Assembly: GCA_038210415.1 (NCBI GenBank)
Contig: JBBQWS010000056.1
Location: 1-20,132, forward strand
DNA length: 20,132 nt
Origin: JBBQWS01 sp038210415
GTDB lineage: Bacteria; Actinomycetota; Actinomycetes; Prado026
Direction: 5' to 3'
Under the pieces are notes generated by a model that did no database searches, was not told where the DNA came from, and worked only from the letters and a program-made list of their open reading frames with translations. Both the position numbers and the translations under genes were made by a program. Shown piece after piece: positions 1 through 7,774 of the stretch (its first letter is position 1; the number at the start of each line of letters is the position of its first letter).

Positions 1-1482
1 GCGCGCACCCAACAGGCCACCGGTGCACGACTCGGCGACGGCAAGCGTGACGCCGCGCCCGCGGAGCTCGTCGGCGACGACGTCGTCGATGGTGCGGCCG
101 TCGACCGAGTAGACGGGGACGCCGGCCTCGAGCGCCGCGACCAGCTCGTCAGCAGGAGCGCCCGGCCGGGCCAGTCGTACGTTGTCCTCGATCGTGCCGA
201 CGAAGACGTGGTGCTCCTGCGTGACCAGCGCGACGTGGCCGCGCAGGTCGTCGAGCTCGAGCTCGGTGAGGCCGACCCCGCCGACGGTGACGCTGCCGGT
301 GCGCGGACCGTGGATGCCGGCGAGCAGCCGGCCGAGGGTGGACTTGCCCGCCCCGCTCGGTCCGACCACGGCAAGCCGTTCGCCGGGACGCAGGTCGAGG
401 TCGATGCCGTGCAGCACGTCTCGGCCCTCGTTGTACGCGTACCGCACGTTGGCTGCGACGAGGTGCTCGTCGGAGGGGACGCGGCCACTGGGCTCGCGGT
501 CGCCAGGGACGTTCGCGACGCCGATCAGCCGGGCCAGCGACGTGCCGCCGACCTGCAGCTCGTCGAGCCACGAGATCAGCCGGTCGACAGGGTCGATGAG
601 CTGCTGGACGTACAGCGTCACCGTGGTGACCTCACCCAGCGTCGCGCGGCCCGCGATGTACAGGTAGCCGCCGAAGATGAGCACCGCGACCACGGGCACG
701 ATGTACGAGATCTCGACGGCGGGGAACCAGACGCAGCGCAGGAACAACGTGTAGCGCTCGGCCTTGTACGACTGCGCGACGTCGTCGTCACCGGCCTTGA
801 TCCGGCGCGGGGCGAGCTGCAACGCCTCGACGGTGCGGGCCCCGTCGGCCGTCTCGGAGACCCCCGCGGTCATGACGGAGTACGCCTCGCGCTCGGCGAG
901 GTAGCCGGCTGGGGCCCGCTTGAGGTACCAGCGGGTCGACACGGCGAGCAGCGGGGCGACGATCAGGCAGGGCATGGCCAGGAGCGGAGACACGAGGAAC
1001 GCCGCCCCGGCTGTGAGCACTGTGGTCACCGCCGCGACCATCGTCTCGGGAACCGCGAACCGGACGGTGCGGGCGAGGGAGTCGACGTCGCTCGTCGTCC
1101 GGGTGAGCAGGTCACCGGTGCCAGCCCGCTCGACCGTGCTGAGCGGCAGCGCGAGCACGCGGGCGAGGAAGTCCTCGCGCAGGTCGGCCAGCACCTGCTC
1201 GCCGAGGACGAACGACTGGCGCCGGGCCAGCTGGGTCAGCGCCGTCTGGGCCACGAGGAACCCCATCAGCACCAGCGCCAGGCGGTCGACGTGGGCGGTC
1301 GTGGTGCCGTTCTGCACCGATTGCACGAGGCCGCCCAGGATCACCGGGCCGGCCAGGCCGGTCACGGCCGCGAACGCGTGCAGAGCGAGCATGCCGCTGA
1401 GCGCCCGGGGGTGCCGGCGCACCAGGACGCGCGCGTAGGCCCGGGTCTGGACGCCGGTCGCGACCGGCAGGGTGCGCCTCAC
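1..1482 (-). CDS. ABC exporter half-transporter whose ATPase domain runs in frame into a CinA C-terminal domain (3' end outside window)
   Basis: The frame is open from GTG at 1482 to the window edge (494 codons). Residues about 1-330 form an ABC exporter transmembrane domain with several hydrophobic segments. The ATPase domain follows, with a canonical Walker A GPSGAGKST at 374-382 and a Q-loop (LVTQEHH, Q422), then GTIEDNVRLARP. It should continue to signature, Walker B and H-loop. Instead, after DELVAALEAG (about 445-454), the protein reads VPVYSVDGRTIDDVV and then TLAVAESCTGGLLGAR (479-494). AESCTGG is the hallmark of the CinA C-terminal (nicotinamide-nucleotide amidase) domain. Translation is continuous, with no frameshift. 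The start overlaps the stop of the upstream ABC gene by GTGA, so the two are translationally coupled and probably form a heterodimeric exporter (substrate unknown). As written, this subunit lacks the catalytic glutamate and could not be a normal ATPase. A real fusion or a chimeric contig end are both possible. Confidence 0.85.
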   Translation of the reverse strand, partial: MRRTLPVATGVQTRAYARVLVRRHPRALSGMLALHAFAAVTGLAGPVILGGLVQSVQNGTTTAHVDRLALVLMGFLVAQTALTQLARRQSFVLGEQVLADLREDFLARVLALPLSTVERAGTGDLLTRTTSDVDSLARTVRFAVPETMVAAVTTVLTAGAAFLVSPLLAMPCLIVAPLLAVSTRWYLKRAPAGYLAEREAYSVMTAGVSETADGARTVEALQLAPRRIKAGDDDVAQSYKAERYTLFLRCVWFPAVEISYIVPVVAVLIFGGYLYIAGRATLGEVTTVTLYVQQLIDPVDRLISWLDELQVGGTSLARLIGVANVPGDREPSGRVPSDEHLVAANVRYAYNEGRDVLHGIDLDLRPGERLAVVGPSGAGKSTLGRLLAGIHGPRTGSVTVGGVGLTELELDDLRGHVALVTQEHHVFVGTIEDNVRLARPGAPADELVAALEAGVPVYSVDGRTIDDVVADELRGRGVTLAVAESCTGGLLGAR

Positions 1483-3218
1483 GTGGTCACCGGGCTGACC
1501 AGGGCCTCGCCGCGGATGACGACCGCGCGGTAGTTGGGGTCGGTGCGCATCAGTGCCCGGTGCGTACCGTGCGCCACCACCGTGCCGCCGACGAGGAGGG
1601 CGACCTCGTCGCACTGCTCGAGCAGCAGGGGGGAGGTGGTCATGACGACGGTGGTGCGGCCGGCCCGGAACCCGTGCAGCCGCGCAGCGATCCTGGCCTC
1701 GGTGTGCGCATCGACCGCGCTGGTGGGCTCGTCGAGCACCAGGATCTCCGGGTTGACGACCAAGGCCCGGGCCAGGACGAGTCGTTGCCGCTGACCGCCG
1801 GAGAACGACCGGCCGCGTTCCTCGACGTCGGCGTCGAGCCCGCCGTCGAGGGCGTCGAGCACGTCCTCGGCGCCGGCGGCCTCAAGGGCTGCGACAAGGG
1901 TCGCGTCGCCGGCGCCGCCCCTCGGGTCGAGCTCGGCCCGTAGCACCCCGGTGAAGACGCGCGGGTCCTTGTCGCCCACCAGGATCCGGTCGCGGACCGT
2001 ACGCAGCGGGAGGTCGGCCAGCCGGACGCCGCCGAGGGTCACCGCCGTGGTCGGGTCGTCGGTGTCGACGTAGCGGCCGAGCCGGTCGGCCAGGGCCGCG
2101 GTGTCCTCGGGGGTCGGGCAGGCGACGCCGATCAGCTGGCCGGCGGGCGCGACGAAGCCGGACACGGGGTCGGCGAGCTGCGAACCGACGGGGGGCGCCG
2201 TGGCCGCTTCGGCGGGGTCGACGAGCACCGGTTCGAGCCGCAGCACGGCGATGACGCGGGCTGCACTCACCAGCGCGGTGGTGACCTTGTCGGCGGTCTC
2301 GGTCGCGGTGCGCAGTGGCGTGACGAGGAACGCGGCGTACCCGTAGAACGCGACCAGCTGGCCGACCGACAGGGTGCCTTCGACGGCGTACCTGGCTCCG
2401 ATCCAGGTGACCGCGACGATGAACACCCCGGGCAGCAGCACCTGGACGGCGTCGAGGGTCGCCTGGATGACCGCTACCTTGACACCGGCCTGGCGGACCC
2501 GTTGCGACACCTCACGGAACCGGGCCAGGAACGTCTCCTCCCCGCCGACTCCGCGAAGCACCCGCAGCCCCGCGACGGTGTCGGAGCCCAGCGTCGTGAG
2601 CTCACCGAGGAGCTTGCGCTGCTCGTACTGGCGTCGCTGCAGCGGGCGCAGCAACGGGGTTATGGCCAAGGTCAGCACCGGGACGCCGATGAGCACGATG
2701 AGTCCGAGCGTGACCGACGACCGCAGCAAGATGACCGCGACCAGGACGAACGCGACGAGGGCGCCTGCCGCCCGCGCGGTGACGTCGTACGCGCCGCCGA
2801 TCCGGAAGACGTCGGCGGCCGTGACGCTGACGATGTCGCCGGTGGCCACCTGCGCCGGCAGGCTCGCCCCGAGCTCGGCCGCTTTGCGGCTGACGAGCTG
2901 CTGGGTGCGGAAGGTCGCGGTCAGCCAGTTGATGACGGCCATCCGGTGCCGTACGACGCCGGCGCCGGCCTGGAGACAGCCAATGGCGAGCAGCGCCATC
3001 GACCAGTCGAGCAGGGCTGCGGTGTCCTTGGCGGCGACCCCTTGGTCGATGGCCTTGCCGAGGATCGCGGGCACGAACGCCTGCCCACCCATCCACACGA
3101 CGCCGGCGCAGATCCCGCCGAACATCGTGGCCTTCTGACCCTTGAAGAGCCACCAGAGGTAAGCCGCGGGGGAGCGCAGCTCCGGGGTACCGGGGTCAGC
3201 CAGCGGGAGGGTGCGCAC
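1479..3218 (-). CDS. ABC exporter half-transporter with degenerate nucleotide-binding site
   Basis: 579 residues, about the usual length for a fused permease-ATPase half exporter. Residues 25-320 carry the transmembrane domain. In the ATPase domain the signature FSGGQ (472-476) and Walker B with catalytic Glu (ILVLDEP, 492-498) are intact. The Walker A slot (364-372, GVACPTPED) has no GxxGxGK(S/T), the Q-loop slot reads VGDKDP, and the H-loop histidine is replaced (MTTSP, 526-530). Asymmetric exporters are known in which one composite site is degenerate. Here the intact signature would complete the intact Walker A of the partner gene downstream, which overlaps by 4 nt. GTG at 3218 is chosen because no Shine-Dalgarno is visible and a TAGCGT -10 lies 8 nt upstream, suggesting a leaderless transcript. 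Substrate unknown; drug or lipid export is family-level inference. Confidence 0.92.
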   Translation of the reverse strand: MRTLPLADPGTPELRSPAAYLWWLFKGQKATMFGGICAGVVWMGGQAFVPAILGKAIDQGVAAKDTAALLDWSMALLAIGCLQAGAGVVRHRMAVINWLTATFRTQQLVSRKAAELGASLPAQVATGDIVSVTAADVFRIGGAYDVTARAAGALVAFVLVAVILLRSSVTLGLIVLIGVPVLTLAITPLLRPLQRRQYEQRKLLGELTTLGSDTVAGLRVLRGVGGEETFLARFREVSQRVRQAGVKVAVIQATLDAVQVLLPGVFIVAVTWIGARYAVEGTLSVGQLVAFYGYAAFLVTPLRTATETADKVTTALVSAARVIAVLRLEPVLVDPAEAATAPPVGSQLADPVSGFVAPAGQLIGVACPTPEDTAALADRLGRYVDTDDPTTAVTLGGVRLADLPLRTVRDRILVGDKDPRVFTGVLRAELDPRGGAGDATLVAALEAAGAEDVLDALDGGLDADVEERGRSFSGGQRQRLVLARALVVNPEILVLDEPTSAVDAHTEARIAARLHGFRAGRTTVVMTTSPLLLEQCDEVALLVGGTVVAHGTHRALMRTDPNYRAVVIRGEALVSPVTT

Positions 3219-3226
3219 GAGCGCCC

Positions 3227-3285
3227 ACGCTAGACGCCCTGAGCCCCAGGACCGAAACGGTTATCGGCTGCACCGCCGGTAGGCT
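3227..3285. promoter_or_regulatory. Divergent leaderless-type promoters for the ABC operon and guaA
   Basis: The 73-bp spacer has one TANNNT hexamer for each strand close to the start codon. TAGCGT on the minus strand (3232-3227) is 8 nt before the GTG at 3218. TAGGCT on the plus strand (3280-3285) is 6 nt before the GTG at 3292. Neither start has a recognisable Shine-Dalgarno, so transcripts are predicted to begin at or next to the start codon. No convincing -35 is seen on either strand. Confidence 0.5.
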
Positions 3286-3291
3286 GCATGC

Positions 3292-4884
3292 GTGACGGCC
3301 GACTCCACGCACGCCCAGTCCGGTTCTCCCGGTGTCGTTCTCGTCGTGGACTTCGGCGCCCAGTACGCGCAGCTCATCGCCCGGCGTGTCCGCGAGGCCC
3401 ACGTCTACAGCGAGATCGTCCCGTCGTCGATCTCGGTCGAGGCGATCATCGCCCGAAAGCCGGCCGCGCTGATCCTGTCCGGCGGGCCGTCCAGCGTGTA
3501 CACCGAGGGTGCTCCTCAGGTCGACCCCGCGCTCTTCGACACCGGCATCCCGGCGTTCGGCATCTGCTACGGCTTCCAGGCGATGGCGGTGGCCCTCGGC
3601 GGTTCCGTGGCCCGCACCGGCCTCAGCGAGTTCGGGCGTACCCCGGTCAGCACGTCCGCCGGTTCGGTGCTCTTCGAGGGGCTCCCGGCCGACCTGTCGG
3701 TGTGGATGTCGCACGGCGACTCCGTCGAGCTGGCGCCCGCCGGCTTCACGGTGACGGCGCGCTCGGCGGGTGCTCCGGTGGCAGCGTTCGAGGACGTCGA
3801 CCGCGGTTTCGCCGGAGTGCAGTTCCACCCCGAGGTGCTGCACAGCGAGCACGGGCAGCGCGTGCTCGAGCGGTTCCTCTACGACGTCGCCGGCCTGAGC
3901 CCTACTTGGACGACGGCCAACGTGATCGACGACCAGGTCGCGGCGATCCGGGCCCAGGTCGGCACCGGGCGCGTCGTGTGCGGGCTTTCCGGCGGGGTCG
4001 ACTCCGCCGTCGCGGCAGCCCTCGTGCAGCGCGCGGTCGGCGACCAGCTCACCTGCGTCTTCGTCGACCACGGGCTGCTGCGCAAGGGCGAGGCCGAGCA
4101 GGTCGAACGCGACTATGTCGCCGCCACCGGCGTGACGCTCAAGGTCGTCGACGCTCAGCAGCGCTTCCTCGACGCGCTCGCCGACGTCACCGACCCTGAG
4201 ACAAAGCGCAAGATCATCGGCCGGGAGTTCATCAGGGTGTTCGAGGCCGCGGCCCGTGGAGTCGTCGCAGACGCCGGGGCGCACGGTGAGCCGGTCGAGT
4301 TCCTCGTCCAGGGCACCTTGTACCCCGACGTCGTCGAGTCCGGCGGCGGTACCGGTACAGCGAACATCAAGAGCCACCACAACGTGGGCGGCCTGCCGGA
4401 CGACCTGCAGTTCGCGCTCGTCGAACCGCTGCGGGCGCTGTTCAAGGACGTGGTGCGCGCCGTCGGCGAGCAGCTCGGGCTGCCGGCCGAGATCGTGTGG
4501 CGCCAACCGTTCCCCGGGCCCGGGCTCGGCATCCGCATCATCGGAGCCGTCACGCAGGAGCGGCTCGACATCCTGCGCGAGGCCGACGCGATCGCCCGCG
4601 AGGAACTCACCCTTGCCGGCCTCGACCGCACCATCTGGCAGTGTCCCGTCGTGCTGCTCGCCGAGGTCCGCTCGGTCGGTGTGCAGGGCGACGGCCGGAC
4701 GTACGGGCACCCGGTGGTGCTGCGCCCAGTGACCAGCGAGGACGCCATGACCGCCGACTGGGCCCGCATCCCGTACGACGTCCTCGAGCGGATCTCGACC
4801 CGGATCACCAACGAGGTGCGCGAGGTGAACCGGGTGACGCTGGACGTGACCAGCAAGCCCCCCGGCACCATCGAGTGGGAGTAA
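3292..4884 (+). CDS. guaA: GMP synthase (glutamine-hydrolysing)
   Basis: 530 residues, full length for GuaA. It converts XMP, glutamine and ATP to GMP, the last step of de novo guanine nucleotide synthesis, in the cytoplasm. The N-terminal class I glutamine amidotransferase has the nucleophile in GICYGFQAMA (Cys92) and the His/Glu pair in VQFHPEV (His179, Glu181). The ATP-pyrophosphatase domain has the P-loop SGGVDS at 233-238. The C-terminal dimerisation/XMP-binding part carries QGTLYPDVVESGG, FPGPGLGIRIIG and the family ending KPPGTIEWE. GTG at 3292 is chosen because the protein then begins a few residues before VVLVVDFGAQY, as in homologues, and because a -10 TAGGCT sits 6 nt upstream. The gene is alone on its strand and divergent from the ABC pair, with no functional link implied. 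Confidence 0.98.
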   Translation: MTADSTHAQSGSPGVVLVVDFGAQYAQLIARRVREAHVYSEIVPSSISVEAIIARKPAALILSGGPSSVYTEGAPQVDPALFDTGIPAFGICYGFQAMAVALGGSVARTGLSEFGRTPVSTSAGSVLFEGLPADLSVWMSHGDSVELAPAGFTVTARSAGAPVAAFEDVDRGFAGVQFHPEVLHSEHGQRVLERFLYDVAGLSPTWTTANVIDDQVAAIRAQVGTGRVVCGLSGGVDSAVAAALVQRAVGDQLTCVFVDHGLLRKGEAEQVERDYVAATGVTLKVVDAQQRFLDALADVTDPETKRKIIGREFIRVFEAAARGVVADAGAHGEPVEFLVQGTLYPDVVESGGGTGTANIKSHHNVGGLPDDLQFALVEPLRALFKDVVRAVGEQLGLPAEIVWRQPFPGPGLGIRIIGAVTQERLDILREADAIAREELTLAGLDRTIWQCPVVLLAEVRSVGVQGDGRTYGHPVVLRPVTSEDAMTADWARIPYDVLERISTRITNEVREVNRVTLDVTSKPPGTIEWE

Positions 4885-5078
4885 GCCACAGCGCGGTTGC
4901 GTTTCGCCACGCGATGGGCGCCGACTGAGCTGCGAGCGGCACAGCGATGAGTGTCGGCCGCGGGTGGAGCCGGGATGGGGCGACGCCATTGCGTGACGAA
5001 ACACAACCACGCGGTGCCGGATCAACCGGCGACTGCCGAAAGCAACCGGACGGTTGGCGTCAGCGACCCGGAGGCGAC

Positions 5079-5092
5079 GTTCGTAAGCGAAC
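5079..5092. terminator. Small inverted repeat just after the csbD-like stop, possible weak terminator
   Basis: GTTCG-TAAG-CGAAC forms a perfect 5-bp stem with a 4-nt loop, 2 nt beyond the stop of the minus-strand CsbD gene. There is no T-run. The rest of the 210-bp convergent space after guaA (4885-5094) contains another short repeat (GCCGG/CCGGC at 5016-5030) and nothing else I recognise. Weak evidence. Confidence 0.25.
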
Positions 5093-5094
5093 AA

Positions 5095-5319
5095 CTACTT
5101 GCGGTGCAGGGCGTCCTTGGCCTTGTCGACCAGGTCGTTGGCCTTCTCCTCCGCGAGGTCGATGACTTCTTCGACCTTCTCTTTCGCCTGCTCGACCTTG
5201 CCCTTGACGTCGGCTGCCACGCGGTCGTTCTTGCCCTCGGCTTCGAGGTTCTTGTCGCCCGTGATGACTCCTGCCGCCTGCTTGGCCTTGCCCTTGGCCT
5301 GATCGGACTGCGCATTCAT
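5095..5319 (-). CDS. CsbD family stress-response protein
   Basis: 74 residues, the usual size of CsbD proteins: small, highly charged, Lys/Glu/Ala-rich helical proteins often under general stress control in bacteria, of unknown biochemical role. The sequence starts MNAQSDQAKGKAKQAAG and continues with GDKNLEAEGKND, matching the CsbD pattern (KGK.KQ..G..TGD..L..EGK.D). A heptad-like Lys/Glu helix fills the second half (VKGKVEQAKEKVEEVIDLAEEKANDLVDKAKDAL). The frame is open a further 34 codons upstream, but ATG at 5319 is preferred because GAAGGGTGG (5326-5334) supplies a Shine-Dalgarno at suitable distance and homologues begin here. It lies 114 nt downstream of the EAL gene on the same strand. 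I see no clear sigma-B-like promoter. Confidence 0.9.
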   Translation of the reverse strand: MNAQSDQAKGKAKQAAGVITGDKNLEAEGKNDRVAADVKGKVEQAKEKVEEVIDLAEEKANDLVDKAKDALHRK

Positions 5320-5357
5320 GGCGGACCACCCTTCGTAGACGAATACATCACTAACGC

Positions 5358-5374
5358 CGGACGGGAATCGTCCG
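5358..5374. terminator. Perfect 6-bp hairpin between the EAL gene and csbD-like gene
   Basis: CGGACG-GGAAT-CGTCCG forms a 6-bp GC-rich stem with a 5-nt loop, 60 nt beyond the stop of the minus-strand EAL gene and 39 nt upstream of the CsbD start. It could terminate the EAL transcript or act as an operator for csbD. There is no T-run, and the assignment is uncertain. Confidence 0.35.
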
Positions 5375-5433
5375 TGCTCTTCCCACTCTTGCGCCCGGCG
5401 ATGGTCGGTGCCAGGGCCCATGGTCCTTGGGCA

Positions 5434-7608
5434 TCAGCGGAAGAATCCGAGCCGGCCGGGCACCGCGTCGCGGACGGGGCGGCCGAACAGGTAGCCCTGG
5501 CCGATGGTGCAGCCGAGCGCACGGACCTGTGCGACCTGCTCCGCCGTCTCCAGCCCCTCGGCGACGATCTCGAGGTCGAGCTTGCCGGACAGCGTCGTGA
5601 GCGCCGACACGATCGCGACGTGCGAGCGGTCGTCGAGGCCCTGGACGAAGCTGCGGTCGATCTTGAGCATGGTGACCGGCAGGTCGATCAGGTGGCTCAG
5701 CGAGAAGTAGCCGACGCCGAAGTCGTCGAGCGCCAGTCCCGCACCGGTGGCGTGCAGCCGTTCGAGCACAGCGGAAGCACCGTCGATCGTGGGCAGCAGC
5801 TCGGTCTCGGTGACCTCGAGGCAGACGCTCGAACCGGGCAGAGCGTGGGCCGCGAGGGCCGCGGTGAGGGTGTGCACGATCTCGTCGTCCAGCAGCTGGG
5901 TGGCGGCGACGTTGACGTGCACGACCCAGTCGTTGCCAGCCTGGCGCCAAAGTGCCGCGTGGCGCAAGGCCTCACGCAGCGCCCAATGGCCGATGGGACG
6001 GATCAGCCCGCTGCTCTCGGCCACCTCGAGGAAGACGCCCGGCAGCCGCAGGCCCTCGGGCGACTGCCAGCGCAGCAACGCCTCCTGACCGAGGGTCGCG
6101 CCGGTGCGGAGGTCGATGATGGGTTGGTAGTACAGGACGAAGTCGCGGTCGGCGAGAGCGCGGCGCAGCCCCATCTCGAGGTCGAGCCGGTGCAACGACC
6201 TTTCGTTGAGAGCCGGTGTATACACCTCGATCCGGCTGCGGCCGAGCTCCTTTGCGCGGTACATCGCCGAGTCCGCGTCGCGCAGCAGGCTCTCGATGCC
6301 GCGGGACGTGCTGGAGTGAGCGACACCGGCCGCGGCCGTCACGGTCAGCTCGAGCGAACCGCCGCGCAGTGGAACCGGGGCGGCGATGGCGTCGAGCAAG
6401 GTCGCGGCGAAGGCTTCCGTGTCGCCCGGGCTGCGGTCCGCGAGGTAGACCAGGAATCCGTCGCCGCTGAGCCGACAGGTGAGCCCGCTGTCGCCGACCA
6501 GCTGGCTGATCCGGATCGCGATAGTGACCAGCAGCTCGTCGCCGAGGCTGTGCCCGTAGGAGTCGTTGACCTGCTTGAACGCGTCGAGGTCGATCAGGAC
6601 CGCCGAACTCTGGGCCGGGGGTGACGACGACGCCAGCCGCGTGACGAGCCCGGCCCGGTTGAGCAGCCCCGTGAGCAGGTCGGTGAGGGCGCGCCTCGAG
6701 AGCTCGGCCTCGTTGAGCTTGCGCGCGGTGATGTCGGCGAGGGTGACGACGGCTGTGGCGGACCTGACCGCGGGCGACTCCTGGCCGGGGAGGCCGGCGG
6801 TGTCGATCCCCGTGCACTGGAGCTGGAACCATCGTGGTGCGTCGAAGCCGACAGCCTCGTAGTCGATGCAGTGGACCGCACGAAGGCCCGAGGTCACGCG
6901 TCGGAAGCCATCGATCGAGCCCTGCTTCTGGTCAGCCGGGAGAACAAGCTGCTGCTCGCAGACGGTGAGGAAGTTCGAGCCGGGCTCGGCGGGGAGGCTG
7001 TCGCCGGTCCGCGCGGACCAGAAGGTCCGCCAGGCGTCGTTCACCGCGAGGATCCGACCGTCCGCGGCCAGCACCGCCGACTGGTACGGCGCCGAGGCCC
7101 CCAAGAGGCTGAGGAAGGCGAGCTCCTGGTCGCGCGCCGCGGCGCGCTCCCGCTGCTCGGTGACATCGCAGTGCCGCGCCATCCAGTAGGAGCGGGTCAC
7201 CTCCGGCCCGGTCACGTCCGGCCCGGAGGCCAGCTGGATCGGCGCGAGGTGGATCTCGTCCCAGAACGGTTGGCCGTCCTTGCCGTAGAGCCGGACCAGG
7301 CCTTCGTCGGGCTTGCCGTGGCGGACCGAGTCGATCAGCCGCTGCCACGTGGGCGAGTCGGTCTCGGGACCGGCCATGATCCCCAGGCCGGTTCCGGCGA
7401 GCTCGTCGCTGGAGTAGCCCGTGAGCTCGGTGAACGCGGCACTCAGGCGGAGCAGCCGAGAGCCCCAAGGGGCGTCCGCGTCGGTCTCGTAGATCGCGAT
7501 GGCGCTCGGGGTCGAATCGAGTACGGCTTCCAAGAGGCGAGCACTGTCGGCGGGTTCGCTGGAGGGCATCGGCGCGGCTACGTCCTGGTGCTCGGTCATG
7601 CCGGCCAT
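5434..7608 (-). CDS. PAS-GGDEF-EAL protein, probable c-di-GMP phosphodiesterase with inactive cyclase domain
   Basis: 724 residues from ATG 7608, cytosolic with no transmembrane segment. There is an N-terminal PAS domain (about 23-145, with FTELTGYSSDEL), then a second PAS-like region (about 165-255), GGDEF at about 305-455 and EAL at about 475-715. The cyclase signature is SGDGF (381-385) instead of GGDEF, losing the key acidic residue, so cyclase activity is unlikely. The EAL side keeps its catalytic set: EALLRW (509-511), NVAATQL, EVTETEL, DDFG (628-631), KIDRSF (Lys649) and AEGLET. It should therefore hydrolyse c-di-GMP to pGpG, with the degenerate GGDEF as a possible GTP-sensing module. 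ATG 7608 is chosen because AGGGGG lies 4-5 nt upstream. The open frame extends to 7629, but that would place the Shine-Dalgarno inside the gene. A second ATG is at 7599. Confidence 0.94.
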   Translation of the reverse strand: MAGMTEHQDVAAPMPSSEPADSARLLEAVLDSTPSAIAIYETDADAPWGSRLLRLSAAFTELTGYSSDELAGTGLGIMAGPETDSPTWQRLIDSVRHGKPDEGLVRLYGKDGQPFWDEIHLAPIQLASGPDVTGPEVTRSYWMARHCDVTEQRERAAARDQELAFLSLLGASAPYQSAVLAADGRILAVNDAWRTFWSARTGDSLPAEPGSNFLTVCEQQLVLPADQKQGSIDGFRRVTSGLRAVHCIDYEAVGFDAPRWFQLQCTGIDTAGLPGQESPAVRSATAVVTLADITARKLNEAELSRRALTDLLTGLLNRAGLVTRLASSSPPAQSSAVLIDLDAFKQVNDSYGHSLGDELLVTIAIRISQLVGDSGLTCRLSGDGFLVYLADRSPGDTEAFAATLLDAIAAPVPLRGGSLELTVTAAAGVAHSSTSRGIESLLRDADSAMYRAKELGRSRIEVYTPALNERSLHRLDLEMGLRRALADRDFVLYYQPIIDLRTGATLGQEALLRWQSPEGLRLPGVFLEVAESSGLIRPIGHWALREALRHAALWRQAGNDWVVHVNVAATQLLDDEIVHTLTAALAAHALPGSSVCLEVTETELLPTIDGASAVLERLHATGAGLALDDFGVGYFSLSHLIDLPVTMLKIDRSFVQGLDDRSHVAIVSALTTLSGKLDLEIVAEGLETAEQVAQVRALGCTIGQGYLFGRPVRDAVPGRLGFFR

Positions 7609-7634
7609 CAATCCCCCTGTCGGTTGCACGCGTC

Positions 7635-7664
7635 ACGTTAGGGCTCCGATCGTCGCCAAGTCCA
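7635..7664 (-). promoter_or_regulatory. Candidate promoter of the EAL gene
   Basis: On the minus strand TGGACT (7664-7659) and TAACGT (7640-7635, a TANNNT -10) are separated by 18 bp. This predicts transcription starting near 7628, about 20 nt before the AGGGGG-preceded ATG at 7608. The -35 matches TTGACA at four of six positions. Confidence 0.4.
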
Positions 7665-7742
7665 CGTGCGCCGTGACGATTCCGACGCTGGCACTAACAC
7701 GCAACGGTTACCGGAGTGGGAAGGCTCGGGGACGGTTGGCCC

Positions 7743-7771
7743 TTGACAGGGGGGAGGGCTTCCCCGAGTGT
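7743..7771 (+). promoter_or_regulatory. Candidate promoter of the GH43 gene
   Basis: A perfect TTGACA -35 (7743-7748) is followed after 17 bp by GAGTGT (7766-7771), which keeps only the A and final T of TANNNT. The predicted start near 7778 falls inside the left arm of the LacI-type palindrome, the geometry expected for repression by blocking initiation. Confidence 0.5.
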
Positions 7772-7774
7772 GGT

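Noticed and set aside
208..1533. 441-codon open frame on the plus strand, opposite the ABC genes
   Set aside because: It is antisense to a clear ABC transporter frame, has an Arg/Gly/Asp/Gln-biased low-complexity composition and no recognisable domain. Such long antisense frames are expected at this G+C content.
3196..5094. 632-codon minus-strand frame opposite guaA
   Set aside because: It covers guaA completely, with a biased composition and no motifs. It is a GC-driven shadow of the guaA codon pattern.
4951..6624. 557-codon plus-strand frame opposite csbD and the EAL gene
   Set aside because: It crosses two real genes and their intergenic region and shows no domain. Shadow frame.
7751..7765. 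GGGGA/TCCCC inverted repeat between the -35 and -10 of the GH43 promoter
   Set aside because: Only 5 bp per arm and fully inside the promoter spacer; G/C-run pairing is common here and it does not resemble a known operator.
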